Shown one piece after another: positions 50,792 to 59,648 of a stretch of DNA of 64,000 nucleotides. Under the pieces are notes generated by a model that was given only the letters and a program-made list of their open reading frames with translations, was not told the DNA's origin and did not search any database. This DNA comes from Clostridiales bacterium. Its GTDB lineage: Bacteria; Bacillota; Clostridia; Oscillospirales; Acutalibacteraceae. The position numbers were made by a program, and so were the translations under genes. The stretch's first letter is position 1. The number at the start of each line of letters is the position of its first letter. The stretch is from assembly GCA_022800315.1 (NCBI GenBank), contig JAAWQC010000008.1:1-64000 (forward strand), in the 5' to 3' direction.

Positions 50792-52539
50792 CCGGCTTCC
50801 GCTCCCTTCTTCTGCGAATAGTAGAGGTCCTGATAGAGTGGGCTTTCCTCCAGCAGCGACTGATGGGTGCCGGTCTGACGTATCCGGCCGTTTTCCAGTA
50901 TCACGATGATGTCGGCGTGCTGGAGGGAGGAGAGACGCTGGGAAATGATGATCTTGGTGGAATCCTTCAGGCTTTCCTCCAGCCCCTGTCGAATGCGGGC
51001 CTCGGTGGCGGTATCCACCGCGCTGGTGGAATCGTCGAAGATGAGCACCTTCGGCCGTTTCAGCAGCGCCCGGGCAATGCACAGCCGCTGCTTCTGCCCG
51101 CCGGAGAGGTTGACTCCCCCCTGGCCAAGATCGGTGTCGTAGCCGTCGGGCAGGCGGCTGAGAAACTCATCGGCGCAGGCCACGCGGCAGGCCCAGTCCA
51201 GCTCGGCGTCGTCCGCGGCCTCATTGCCCCAGCGCAGGTTTTCCCGCACCGTGCCGGAGAACAGGGTGTTTTTCTGCAGCACCATACCCACCGCGTCCCG
51301 CAGGTGGGCGGGGTCGTAGTCCCGTACATCCCGCCCATCGAGGGAGAGGGAACCGCCGGTGATGTCGTACAGGCGGGGGATCAGCTGTACGAGGGACGAC
51401 TTCGCGGAGCCGGTGCCCCCTAGTATCCCCACCGTCTGGCCCGCTTCAATGTGCAGGCAGATGTCGGAAAGCACGTATTCCTCTGCGTTCTCACTGTATT
51501 TGAAATAAACGTGGTCAAAATCGATTTCTCCCCGGGACACTTGGAGAACATCGCTTTCCGTGAGGGCGTCGGTCTCATCACCCGCCGTGATGCCGATGGG
51601 TTCGTCCATGACTTCCCGTATCCGGCCGGCCGAGGTGAGGGAGCGGGTCAGCAGCATGAAGACGTTGGAGATCATCATCAGAGAGTTGAGAATCTGCATC
51701 ACGTAGCTGAGAAAGCCGGTCAATTGTCCCACCTGCATGCCGCCCACCTGCATCAGTCCGCCGCCGAACCACAGGATACACAGGATGGTGGCGTACATAA
51801 TGAATTGGAAGCAGGGCATGTTCAAGGCGGCGAAATGGAAGGCCCGCTCCGACGAGGCGCGGAATTCGCCGTTGACCTGGGCGAACTTCTGCTTTTCCCG
51901 GTCGCCGGTGACGTAGGCTTTCACCACCCGGATGGCGATCAGATTCTCCTGTACGGTGGAGTTGACCCGGTCCAGCGCTTTCTGCATCCGGCCATACAGG
52001 GGGCGCAGCTTGCGCAGAATCAGGAACAGGCACACCCCCAGCAGAGGGATGGCCGCCACGAACACGAGGGCGAGGGAAGGGCTCATGATCACCGACATGG
52101 TCATGGCGGTGATCAGCATCACGGGGCTGCGCACCAGCGGGCGGATACCGTTGCAAATGGCGTTTTGCAGGATGGTGACGTCGCTGGTCAGCCGGGTCAC
52201 CAGTGAGGAGGTGCTGAACCGGTCCAGATTGGAAAAGGAGAAGCTCTGTACCTTGCGGAATTCCGCTTTGCGCAGCTCGGCGCCGAAGCCCTGGCCCGCT
52301 ACTGCGGCAAACCGGGAATACAGCAGCCCCAGCGCGAGGGATATCAGGGCACAGGCCACCATTTCGCCGCCCTTGAGCAGGATGTAGCCCTGGTCCCGCG
52401 CAGCGACGCCCACGTCGATGATGTCGGCCATGATCAGGGGAATCACCAGCTCGAATACCGACTCCAGTACCACGCACAGGCAGCCGGCGAAGAGATATCC
52501 CCGATAGTTTTTAAAATAAACGAAAAAACTCTTGAGCAT
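50776..52539 (-). CDS. ABC exporter half-transporter with degenerate catalytic site
   Basis: A 587-residue type 1 exporter half. Walker A is GGTGSAKSS, signature LSGGQKQR, and the Walker B ends VLIFDDSTSAVD, where Asp replaces the catalytic Glu; the switch has SQRLS instead of a His-loop HRLS. Partner gene 48959-50791 keeps the Glu and His, so together they look like an asymmetric heterodimer of the TM287/288 or LmrCD type. The MarR gene lies 35 nt upstream, suggesting drug-inducible control. Confidence 0.93.
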   Translation of the reverse strand: MLKSFFVYFKNYRGYLFAGCLCVVLESVFELVIPLIMADIIDVGVAARDQGYILLKGGEMVACALISLALGLLYSRFAAVAGQGFGAELRKAEFRKVQSFSFSNLDRFSTSSLVTRLTSDVTILQNAICNGIRPLVRSPVMLITAMTMSVIMSPSLALVFVAAIPLLGVCLFLILRKLRPLYGRMQKALDRVNSTVQENLIAIRVVKAYVTGDREKQKFAQVNGEFRASSERAFHFAALNMPCFQFIMYATILCILWFGGGLMQVGGMQVGQLTGFLSYVMQILNSLMMISNVFMLLTRSLTSAGRIREVMDEPIGITAGDETDALTESDVLQVSRGEIDFDHVYFKYSENAEEYVLSDICLHIEAGQTVGILGGTGSAKSSLVQLIPRLYDITGGSLSLDGRDVRDYDPAHLRDAVGMVLQKNTLFSGTVRENLRWGNEAADDAELDWACRVACADEFLSRLPDGYDTDLGQGGVNLSGGQKQRLCIARALLKRPKVLIFDDSTSAVDTATEARIRQGLEESLKDSTKIIISQRLSSLQHADIIVILENGRIRQTGTHQSLLEESPLYQDLYYSQKKGAEAGCLAQ

Positions 52540-52574
52540 AGGTCCATGTCCCTCCTGACAGGATGTGATGGCGG

Positions 52575-52997
52575 CTAGTCGATGACCTTGCCGGTGAGAT
52601 TGTGGTACATGCGGCACAGATCGCCGCGAAAGCGCTCCCGCTCTTCTGTTCCAAATCCCTCCAGCGCCCGTTCCTCCACCTCGTGGCAGATGCCTCTCCA
52701 TTGCCGGTGGGCTTCGCGGCCTTTGTCGGTCAGGGAGATTTCCGCTGCCCGCCGTCCCGGGTCGCCCCGCTCGATGAGGCCCTGCTGCTCCATATTGGTC
52801 AGGATGCGGGAGACGGTGGCCGGTTCGATATCACAGCCCTCTGCCACCTGCCGCTGCATGCAGTGGTCGTGTTCCAGCAGATAATTGAGAATTTTCGGCT
52901 GGCCGGGGGAGAGGCCGATAGCCGCCATACCCGGCCGGATCTGGTTGCGCTGCGCGTGAAAGGTCTTATAAACCACTAGGAAAAACGGGGTTTTCAT
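52575..52997 (-). CDS. MarR family regulator of the exporter operon
   Basis: A 140-residue winged-helix regulator (RQVAEGCDIEPATVSRILT recognition helix, then GLIERGDPGRRAAEISLTD wing). ATG 52997 is preferred; an in-frame ATG at 53009 lies almost on the ribosome site. Operator-like palindromes overlap its promoter. The MarR-ABC-ABC arrangement is common for multidrug exporters. Confidence 0.9.
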   Translation of the reverse strand: MKTPFFLVVYKTFHAQRNQIRPGMAAIGLSPGQPKILNYLLEHDHCMQRQVAEGCDIEPATVSRILTNMEQQGLIERGDPGRRAAEISLTDKGREAHRQWRGICHEVEERALEGFGTEERERFRGDLCRMYHNLTGKVID

Positions 52998-53035
52998 GGA
53001 AAACGCCATCCCTTCTGTTCTATGTATCTCCGCAT

Positions 53036-53065
53036 TGTTAGCATAACAACTATTAGCATGCTAAT
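53036..53065. promoter_or_regulatory. MarR operator pair
   Basis: ATTAGCATGCTAAT (53052-53065) is a perfect 14-bp palindrome overlapping the -10. GTTAGCATAAC (53036-53046), 16 nt away, shares the TTAGCAT half and is a second dyad. Confidence 0.75.
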
Positions 53066-53093
53066 TATATGCGCCGACAGCCCGTCCCGTCAA
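53064..53093 (-). promoter_or_regulatory. Promoter of the MarR-exporter operon
   Basis: On the minus strand TTGACG (53088-53093), 18-nt spacer, TATAAT (53064-53069). Confidence 0.7.
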
Positions 53094-53154
53094 GGGGAAT
53101 GGCCTCCGAATCCGGGGAAGGCTCTCGCTGCATTTTCAGTCAATGTGATAAACG

Positions 53155-53196
53155 GAGCCCCCCGCCGCTCCCTTCAGGGGGCGGCGGGGGGCTGTT
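53155..53196 (-). terminator. GC-rich hairpin downstream of the diguanylate cyclase gene
   Basis: GCCCCCCGCCGC pairs with GCGGCGGGGGGC. No strong U-tract. The rest of 53094-53350 holds a second hairpin (TGCAGGGG/CCCCTGCA near 53241-53270) and no gene. Confidence 0.55.
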
Positions 53197-53350
53197 CAGA
53201 TCATGCTTTATCGTTGCGGCAGCCGGCAGCATGAGATGATGCAGGGGACGTCCGCCCCTCCCCTGCAACTGAAAGCGAAAAGACGGGACAGAGGCGACAG
53301 AATACAGTCGGTTGGCTAGCGGTAAGGGGGAGCGGGTTACCGTAGCCCGA

Positions 53351-54502
53351 TCACTCGGCCTGCCGGCGCTTATGTTCGTACATGGCGGCGTCGGCCCGGC
53401 GAAGGGCCGCCTGCAGATCGTCGCCGCCTTCCGGGTCGTATAGAGCGTAGCCGGCGGCCAGGGAGGTTTCGATCTCCCAGTCCTCACGCAGTTGTCCGAA
53501 TTCCTTCTGTACGCGGGCGATGAAAGCCTGCGCCGCCTGTGCCGACCCCTGGGGCAGGATCACGGCGAATTCGTCGCCGCCGATGCGGTAGGCCGCCGCT
53601 TCGCTGCCGCAGGCGGACTGGATGGCGCGGGCCGCCCGCTGGATATAGCGGTCTCCGGCGCTGTGGCCGAGGGTATCGTTTACAGCCTTGAGCCGGTTGA
53701 GGTCGAGGGAGACGATCCCCAACCGGGCGGTATTTCCAGCCGCCATGTTCCGTATATCCACCTCGAAGGCGTTGCGGTTTTTCAGCTGGGTCAGTTGATC
53801 GGTGTTGGACAGGTCACGGAACAGCGGGTTGGAAATCCGCCGGAAAAATATCACCGCGAACACCACCGACAAAAGACAGAACAGCGTAATGACTAACGGG
53901 GTCAGGATACGGAGCATGAGATAGGTGTTGTACTGATGGTCCGCCGCAAACTCGATGCCCATCACACCCACCACCCGATCCCCCTCGTGTATGGGCAGAT
54001 AGGAGATGAAGATTTTTCCCCAGTCGGTGGTTTTGATCCGGTCGGGCAGCACCGACATGCCGGACAGGGCCAGCGCCATATCGTCCCGTATCTCCGGTTC
54101 GATGGGGTCGCCTGGATAACGGAAGTCGGAAGCCTCAGGGTCCAGCCCGTCCACCACATAGATCAGCTCACCAGCGGCGTTTTCCTTGGCGGTATACAGG
54201 TAGCGGACCCCGGCGGTATTTTTGGCCAGATGGAGCAGCTGCTGCATTTCGCGGTAGGAATCCAGACCGGCGTCCTCACGGGTGTTGATGGTTTCAAAGG
54301 TGGTTTTATCCAGCGTTTCGTCCAGCGAAGCATGGAGGGAGGAGACCCGTTCCCGAAGGCTGTCGATCATGTCGCTGTAGGTGATCCGGTAGCCTACCGT
54401 AAACACGCACAGGGTGGAAAAGAGCACGATCAGGATGGTGAAAGCTGACACCTGTATATCCACCCGCCGGACCGGCAAACGGTTTTCCCCTTTTTTCACC
54501 AT
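53351..54502 (-). CDS. Membrane sensor diguanylate cyclase
   Basis: A 383-residue protein with two helices (about 18-38 and 195-215) around an extracytoplasmic sensor domain (about 40-190, Cache-like: GVRYLYTAKENAAGELIYV, VVGVMGIEFAADHQY) and a C-terminal GGDEF domain with LTQLKNRNAFE and an intact active loop RIGGDEFAV. It should make c-di-GMP. It sits just downstream of an EAL-domain gene, 31 nt apart. Confidence 0.93.
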   Translation of the reverse strand: MVKKGENRLPVRRVDIQVSAFTILIVLFSTLCVFTVGYRITYSDMIDSLRERVSSLHASLDETLDKTTFETINTREDAGLDSYREMQQLLHLAKNTAGVRYLYTAKENAAGELIYVVDGLDPEASDFRYPGDPIEPEIRDDMALALSGMSVLPDRIKTTDWGKIFISYLPIHEGDRVVGVMGIEFAADHQYNTYLMLRILTPLVITLFCLLSVVFAVIFFRRISNPLFRDLSNTDQLTQLKNRNAFEVDIRNMAAGNTARLGIVSLDLNRLKAVNDTLGHSAGDRYIQRAARAIQSACGSEAAAYRIGGDEFAVILPQGSAQAAQAFIARVQKEFGQLREDWEIETSLAAGYALYDPEGGDDLQAALRRADAAMYEHKRRQAE

Positions 54503-54533
54503 AGCGTACGCCTCTTTCTGTCGGGATATCGTG

Positions 54534-56792
54534 TCAAGGGAGGTTCAGGTCAAGACCGGCGGCGGCCAGCTGATTGAAATCGGCCAGGGACATGGGTTTA
54601 TAGAAGACGTAGCCCTGTACCACATCGCAGCCGGCGCGGCGCAGGAACGCCACCTGATCCTCCTCTTCCACCCCTTCGGCGATGGTACGGATGTTCAGGT
54701 CCCGCGCCATAGCCAGCACATGGGAGATGACCAGCCGCTCCCGCGTGACGTCGGTGCCCTGACGGAAGAACAGGATGTCCAGTTTGAGCACATCAATAGG
54801 CAGATTTTTCAACAGGTTGAGGGAAGAATAGCCGGAACCGAAATCGTCCAGCGAGCAGATAAACCCGTTTTTTTGCAGCTGTACCACCGTGTCGAGGAAC
54901 ACGCCGTCGTCATCCAGCACCACACTCTCGGTAAATTCCAGCTCCAGAGCGCGGTCGGGGATACGGTAACGGTTTTTGATCGCGGTGTAATCCTCCACAA
55001 AATGATCTTGGAGCAGGGCGAGGCGGGAGACGTTGACCGCCACGTTGAGGGGCGGGTTGCCCGCATCCAGATAGGACCGCATCCATCGGCACGCCAGTTC
55101 AAAATTGTACCGGTCCAGCTTTACGATAAAACCGGATTGTTCGAACAGGGGAATGAAATCGCCGGGGGAGATCATGCCGCGGTCGGGGCTGATCCACCGG
55201 GAAAGGGCTTCGGCCCCCACGATGCGGCCGCCGTTTTGAATGCTGACCTTGGGCTGCATATACAGCACAAATTCCCCATTTTCCAGCGCTGCCCACGCTC
55301 GTGTCTCGATCTCCGCGTCGGACAGGATTTTTTCCCGTATCTGACGGGTAAAGAAGCCGCACCGGCTTCCCGTCTGTCCTTTGACCGTCTTCTGCGCCAT
55401 GTTGGCGCGATTGATGCTTTCGGTAAGAGAGAGGGAGTCATCGTCCGCTTCGGGGCAGAAAAAGCCCATGCACAGCTCCACCCGCATGCGGCTGGAGGCA
55501 GCGGCGGGCTCCGTCTCGTACAGGCGGACAGGCAGGGTGCGGAACCACTGCTCCAGCTCGGATTTATCCTGGTAGGGGCGTATACCGGCAAAATTGTCCG
55601 CCGAAACGCGGCAGAAAAGAGCGTCGGGAATCTCGTCCTCAGACAGCAGGCGAGCCAGTGCCTGCAATACCCGGTCGCCGGTCTGATAGCCCAGCAGGTC
55701 GTTGAAATATTTGAATTTTTTCAGGTCACAGTACCAAAACGCCCATTTCTTTTCGCCTTTTTGACTGGTCAGGGGCTCTGCGTCCAGCAAAAGTTTCTGA
55801 AAGCTGCGGCAGCCGGTCAGCGGATCGTCATAGGCCTGGTGCAGCAGGGCAGCGTTGCTTTTGGACATGATGCGCCCCTGGCGGTAGAGCAGGAACAGGA
55901 AAATTGCAAAAGCCCCCACGATAATCAGTGCGACGCCGCCGATAGTCAGGCCGTAGTTTTCCCACAGTATCCGACGGGGTACCACGCTGATCACCGACCA
56001 GCCGTTGATTCCCAAAGGCTCTGCGATGGCCAGTTGCTGCACGCCCTCCGTTTTATACAGGAACTGCCCGCCGGTTTCACCGGACAGCAGCGCCATTGCC
56101 TGATCCAGCTGGCCGTCCTCGAAAACACCCATCTCGGACAAACGGATCGGATCGCCGCTGAGGTTCAGGGTGCGGATGACCAGGTTCCCCTCCTGATCCA
56201 CGATGTTGGTATATCCCTTGCCGTTGAGGACGGGAGCGTCGATGATTTCCCGATAAACGGAGGAGGCGTTGACGGCGCAAAGCACGCCGATGACCGATTC
56301 CCCCTGATAGACCGGGACGGTCAGATAGTTAATGTACTCGTTGCTGACCATGTCGATCAGTGCACCGGTGATCACCCGTTCGCCCGCCATGGCGCGGAGA
56401 AAAAAGTCGGACTCCGACAGGTCGACGTCCTTCAGGGTGATACCGCTGATATCATACAGATCGGCAATGCCGTCAGAGGAGACATAGCCCATACGCAGAA
56501 ACGTATTTTTCTCATTGATGGTTTTCAGCGCGCCCCGCAGCTGTACCTGCTGTTCTTCGCCGGAGCTGCCGATACAGGCCGCGATGCCGTCCAGCGTCTG
56601 AAAATCCCCCTGGACCTGTTTGAGCAAGGTGACCTGGTTCTGCTTTGCCGCGTCCTGGAGATAACGCCGGTTATCTTCCTCGCTTCTGCCGGCCAAGATC
56701 ATGACGAAGAGGATACCGCCTATCAAAAAGCACAGGCAGACGATAATGGCGGCAAGATAGGTCGTGCGGTACGTTCGGGTATCGTTTTTCAA
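54534..56792 (-). CDS. c-di-GMP phosphodiesterase with degenerate GGDEF and dCache sensor
   Basis: A 752-residue protein: N-terminal helix (about 12-35), extracytoplasmic Cache-type sensor (about 36-275), second helix, a degenerate GGDEF domain where the active loop reads SADNF, and an EAL domain with GAEALSRW, NVSRLALL, LEFTESVV, LDDFGSGYSS and KLD. The EAL residues look intact, so a phosphodiesterase with an allosteric GGDEF domain is inferred. Start appears to be TTG at 56792 after GGAAGGGGA. Confidence 0.92.
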   Translation of the reverse strand: MKNDTRTYRTTYLAAIIVCLCFLIGGILFVMILAGRSEEDNRRYLQDAAKQNQVTLLKQVQGDFQTLDGIAACIGSSGEEQQVQLRGALKTINEKNTFLRMGYVSSDGIADLYDISGITLKDVDLSESDFFLRAMAGERVITGALIDMVSNEYINYLTVPVYQGESVIGVLCAVNASSVYREIIDAPVLNGKGYTNIVDQEGNLVIRTLNLSGDPIRLSEMGVFEDGQLDQAMALLSGETGGQFLYKTEGVQQLAIAEPLGINGWSVISVVPRRILWENYGLTIGGVALIIVGAFAIFLFLLYRQGRIMSKSNAALLHQAYDDPLTGCRSFQKLLLDAEPLTSQKGEKKWAFWYCDLKKFKYFNDLLGYQTGDRVLQALARLLSEDEIPDALFCRVSADNFAGIRPYQDKSELEQWFRTLPVRLYETEPAAASSRMRVELCMGFFCPEADDDSLSLTESINRANMAQKTVKGQTGSRCGFFTRQIREKILSDAEIETRAWAALENGEFVLYMQPKVSIQNGGRIVGAEALSRWISPDRGMISPGDFIPLFEQSGFIVKLDRYNFELACRWMRSYLDAGNPPLNVAVNVSRLALLQDHFVEDYTAIKNRYRIPDRALELEFTESVVLDDDGVFLDTVVQLQKNGFICSLDDFGSGYSSLNLLKNLPIDVLKLDILFFRQGTDVTRERLVISHVLAMARDLNIRTIAEGVEEEDQVAFLRRAGCDVVQGYVFYKPMSLADFNQLAAAGLDLNLP

Positions 56793-56928
56793 GAGCGATC
56801 CCCTTCCTGGTTTTCATTCCCGGACGGCACTTTTCGTCCGGCGGGAGAAGATGATCATATTTTACCGCGTTAAGCCTCGAAAAACAACGATATTCGCCAA
56901 TTTTATACGAGATAACGCTGGATGAAAG

Positions 56929-57105
56929 TCATGGTTCCTCGTTCCAGCGGCGGCACTGTTCGATTTTGATCCGGGGGTCGAATCCCTGTTCTTCCCCCAT
57001 ATGGCTGAGCCTGTCGCAGGGAAACGCTTCGCATTCCCCGCAGTAGTTCAGGCCGCGCTGTTCACAGCAGGACTTGACCCCGCATTCCCCGCCCCAGAAG
57101 GGCGT
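56929..57105 (-). pseudogene. C-terminal remnant of a DUF3795 protein
   Basis: Reading the minus strand, about 58 codons encode ECGVKSCCEQRGLNYCGECE and then AFPCDRLSHMGEEQGFDP, ending at TGA 56929-56931. The Cys pattern and GLNYCGEC-FPC block match DUF3795. The frame has no start codon and meets a TAG shortly upstream, inside the GGDEF gene. The N-terminal half is missing. Confidence 0.7.
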
Positions 57106-57805
57106 TTTCGCCCTGATCGACGTCTATCTGCTCATCCTCAGCGTGTCGTATACCAGCCAGGCCTATTCGCCCCTTGCCGCCCTGTTCCTGATGAGCACGT
57201 CTCTGCTGCTGTTCGGCGCGTTTTACACCTCCTTCAGTCATGGGGTGCGTATGAGCGTGATGATCCGGTATGAGGAAAAATCCCGCCTGCTGGAACAGGA
57301 GCTGCGGCAGAGCCTGCGGGATGTCGACGAGCTGAAATGTTTTGCCTTTACCGATGCGCTGACCGATATACACAACCGCCGGTACTGTATGGAGGCTCTT
57401 AACCACCTGATCGACCGGGAGCAGACCTTCTGCGTGTGTTTTATCGATATCGACCACCTGAAATACGTCAACGACCGCTATGGGCACAACGAAGGCGATC
57501 AGTATATCCTGAGCGTCGTACGGACCCTGTCGGGCTGTTTTCGGCAGTCTGACCGCCTGTGCCGGCTGGGTGGGGATGAGTTTGTTATTCTGCTCACCGA
57601 CATGACAGGGGAGGGCGCTTGCCAACGTATACAGGAGGCTTACGGCTATATCCTGCGGCTGCCGGCGGCGTATGCCCCCTCCATCAGCTATGGACTGGTG
57701 GAGATCCAGCAATTTCAGGGGCTGTCCGCCTCACAGGTCCTCCAAATGGCGGATGAAGAGATGTACCACTTCAAACAGGCCCACCGGCAGGACTTTCCCC
57801 GATGA
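57105..57805 (+). pseudogene. 5'-truncated membrane GGDEF protein
   Basis: The frame begins inside hydrophobic sequence (FALIDVYLLILSVSYTSQAY ... LLFGAFYTSF), continues through a coiled segment and ends in a full GGDEF domain (FIDIDHLKYVNDRYGHNEGD; RLGGDEFVIL). There is no ribosome site; the only in-frame starts are a TTG at 57074 in remnant DNA. Several membrane helices appear to be missing. The catalytic domain is intact, so expression from a chance start cannot be excluded. Confidence 0.65.
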
Positions 57806-57849
57806 AGGGGAAAGCCCTTGCCATCGGGGGAGGAAGGGGTTATAGTAGA

Positions 57850-57902
57850 GGTGCGAACCTCCAGCGACCATGAAATCCCCGCGGGATTCGCACCGTTTTT
57901 TT
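57850..57902 (+). terminator. Terminator with alternative inner hairpin
   Basis: GGTGCGAA (57850-57857) pairs with TTCGCACC (57887-57894), followed by G and TTTTTTT. AATCCC...GGGATT inside could form a competing hairpin. Confidence 0.8.
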
Positions 57903-58024
57903 GGTGTGTTCGGGGATAATCGCCGCCGTTTTGGGCGGTCGGGAAAAAGGGAAAGAGCCGGCGGTTGTTAGATAAATGCATTGTGAGTGTTTGTCTTTGC
58001 TTTCTTTTGTTCAGGTTTGCTGTC

Positions 58025-58044
58025 GCATTCCCGCGAGGGAATGC
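58025..58044. repeat. Perfect hairpin with GCGA tetraloop
   Basis: GCATTCCC and GGGAATGC enclose GCGA, a GNRA-type loop. The interval 57903-58187 holds only this and a possible weak promoter (TTGAAA near 58050). Confidence 0.45.
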
Positions 58045-58187
58045 GCGGGTTGAAATTCCATATCTCCAATGATCTTATAGTAGACTGTCAGGTCGCCGCT
58101 TCCGCGGAGTATAAACGGAAACAGAATCCTAAGGTGCTTTGGCATCAGCGCAGGCTTTTCATGGTGGATGGTACAGGGGAGGGGCTT

Positions 58188-58709
58188 ATGAAAAGAACGG
58201 CTTTTATCCTGACGATATGGCTATTCGTCCTCAGTCTTGCCCTCGGCGGCTGCGGCAATTCCCGCAAGTCGTACGAGCAGGCGAAAGCCGGGACGGTGCG
58301 TTATCTGGATAAGCATCGCACCGATCTTTTGGAGCTGGCGGGCGGGATACTCCTCCGGAAAAGTGCGGAGGAGGCGACCTATGGGAATATGCTCCATATT
58401 TCGTACGATGAAAACGCCGGCGGTTTGTTCGTCATCTTTGATATCGACGCGCAGGGCATGCTGGGCGGACAGTACTGGGGTCTGTATTACAGCCCCGATA
58501 ACCTTTTTAATTTATCCGACCCGCCGGAAGACCGCTGGACGCGGCTGGATGAGGACCGCTGCTATTGGCAGGAGGAGGACGGCAACAACTTTTTTGCTAT
58601 GGAAAGGCTGGAGGATCACTGGTTTTTCTACTATCGTGACTTCGACGGCAACGTACACGGCCTCGATTGGGCCGCGGATGCCGCGACCGAGTCGTCTGTT
58701 ACGGAATGA
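58188..58709 (+). CDS. Hypothetical lipoprotein
   Basis: A 173-residue protein with a lipoprotein signal (lipobox LALGGC) and a mature domain rich in Asp, Tyr and Trp (DRWTRLDEDRCYWQEEDGNN; HWFFYYRDFDGNVHGL). AGGGGAGGGG precedes the ATG. No family recognised. It has its own terminator. Confidence 0.7.
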   Translation: MKRTAFILTIWLFVLSLALGGCGNSRKSYEQAKAGTVRYLDKHRTDLLELAGGILLRKSAEEATYGNMLHISYDENAGGLFVIFDIDAQGMLGGQYWGLYYSPDNLFNLSDPPEDRWTRLDEDRCYWQEEDGNNFFAMERLEDHWFFYYRDFDGNVHGLDWAADAATESSVTE

Positions 58710-58712
58710 ATC

Positions 58713-58749
58713 AAAAGAAGGGGAGAGGCATCGCCTCTCCCCTTCTTTT
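58713..58749. terminator. Bidirectional terminator
   Basis: AAAAGAAGGGGAGAGGC pairs perfectly with GCCTCTCCCCTTCTTTT between the lipoprotein and the immunity-like gene. Confidence 0.93.
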
Positions 58750-58775
58750 GATAGGAATATACAGCTTTCATCTTT

Positions 58776-59021
58776 TCAGGAGAACAGCGCGCGGATTCGC
58801 TCGTTGACTTCGGCATCCATACGGGGAATGAGTTTTAAATCGGTTTCTTTAATTGATATTGTGGCAATGTCTTCTTTCTCACCACGTTGGGGGAAATTAA
58901 TCAGCCAGGTTCCGTTTGATGAATTATCAAGACAAATCCAGCCCTGCATTCCTTTATGAACGCCTTTTTTTGTATAACGCTCTTTTTCCACTATAACTTC
59001 AACACAATCCAGTTCTTTCAT
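58776..59021 (-). CDS. Putative immunity protein of the adjacent toxin-like gene
   Basis: An 81-residue acidic protein (KELDCVEVIVEKERYTKKGV ... GWICLDNSSNGTWLINF). GGAGGTAAATAAA places the ATG at 59021, 2 nt after the upstream stop region, a spacing typical of toxin-immunity pairs. Sequence is AT-richer than neighbours. I do not recognise the family with certainty; the role rests on position and size. Confidence 0.55.
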   Translation of the reverse strand: MKELDCVEVIVEKERYTKKGVHKGMQGWICLDNSSNGTWLINFPQRGEKEDIATISIKETDLKLIPRMDAEVNERIRALFS

Positions 59022-59022
59022 T

Positions 59023-59580
59023 TTATTTACCTCCATACGGTGTAGCCAGTTCTATGCGTCCGTTTGCTCTGGCCATCCAGCCTGTTTTAAATGAGACCGT
59101 ACCCTCCTTATCTTTTCGAGGTATTTCTACTCGTATGTTTACTCTTTGCCCGTTTTCATCTAATTCCCCTAAAGTATACTGACCCGCTATATACTTTTCC
59201 AGCCCCTGCTGTTCCACTTCGGCCCGTAACCACTCCGAATCCTCTATGGTATAGCCCCATTTATTAAACAGAGGACCTTTCTCGTGGCCATATATACCTT
59301 TCGGGTCAAAAAGATAAGGATTAAATTTGCTGTATCGGCATTCGGCGGTCGCTTCATTCAAAACACGGGAAAACGGTATTGGAATTGCCTCGCAATGACA
59401 ATGTGGATGCTGCGGCAACGCCGGCTTGTTTTCATCCACAAACCAGCATTTATCCAATTTTAAGCAGGCCTCACAGTGTGTTATTCCCATCGGTATGTGT
59501 ATACATGCTACCCATTGAGGAATGGACGGCGCGTCGATTTTTCTAAACGCTGCCGTAAATACGTCTTCCAGTATACCCAA
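59023..59580 (-). CDS. Toxin-like protein: Mu-F-like zinc motif fused to DUF6883-like domain
   Basis: A 185-residue protein. Residues about 30-65 hold CEACLKLDKCWFVDE and LPQHPHCHCEAIP, like the Cys/HPxCHC motif at the end of phage Mu F-type minor head proteins. Residues about 85-185 (NPYLFDPKGIYGHEKGPLFN ... TGWMARANGRIELATPYGGK) resemble DUF6883, a domain seen at the C-terminus of polymorphic toxins. Start is TTG 59580 after AAAGGAAG. It is AT-rich, beside a tRNA gene, with a LexA-like box at its promoter. Confidence 0.6.
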   Translation of the reverse strand: MGILEDVFTAAFRKIDAPSIPQWVACIHIPMGITHCEACLKLDKCWFVDENKPALPQHPHCHCEAIPIPFSRVLNEATAECRYSKFNPYLFDPKGIYGHEKGPLFNKWGYTIEDSEWLRAEVEQQGLEKYIAGQYTLGELDENGQRVNIRVEIPRKDKEGTVSFKTGWMARANGRIELATPYGGK

Positions 59581-59619
59581 TAAACAACTTCCTTTCTACC
59601 CATACAAATCGATTTTATA

Positions 59620-59648
59620 AGTATATTGAACAGTCGAACCAAGAACAA
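59620..59648 (-). promoter_or_regulatory. Promoter of the toxin/immunity-like pair
   Basis: On the minus strand TTGTTC (59643-59648), 17-nt spacer, TATACT (59620-59625). Confidence 0.6.

Noticed and set aside
57074-57805. Intact diguanylate cyclase gene with TTG start at 57074
   Set aside because: No ribosome site, and the first 10 codons lie in the DUF3795 remnant. Kept as a truncated gene with an intact catalytic domain.
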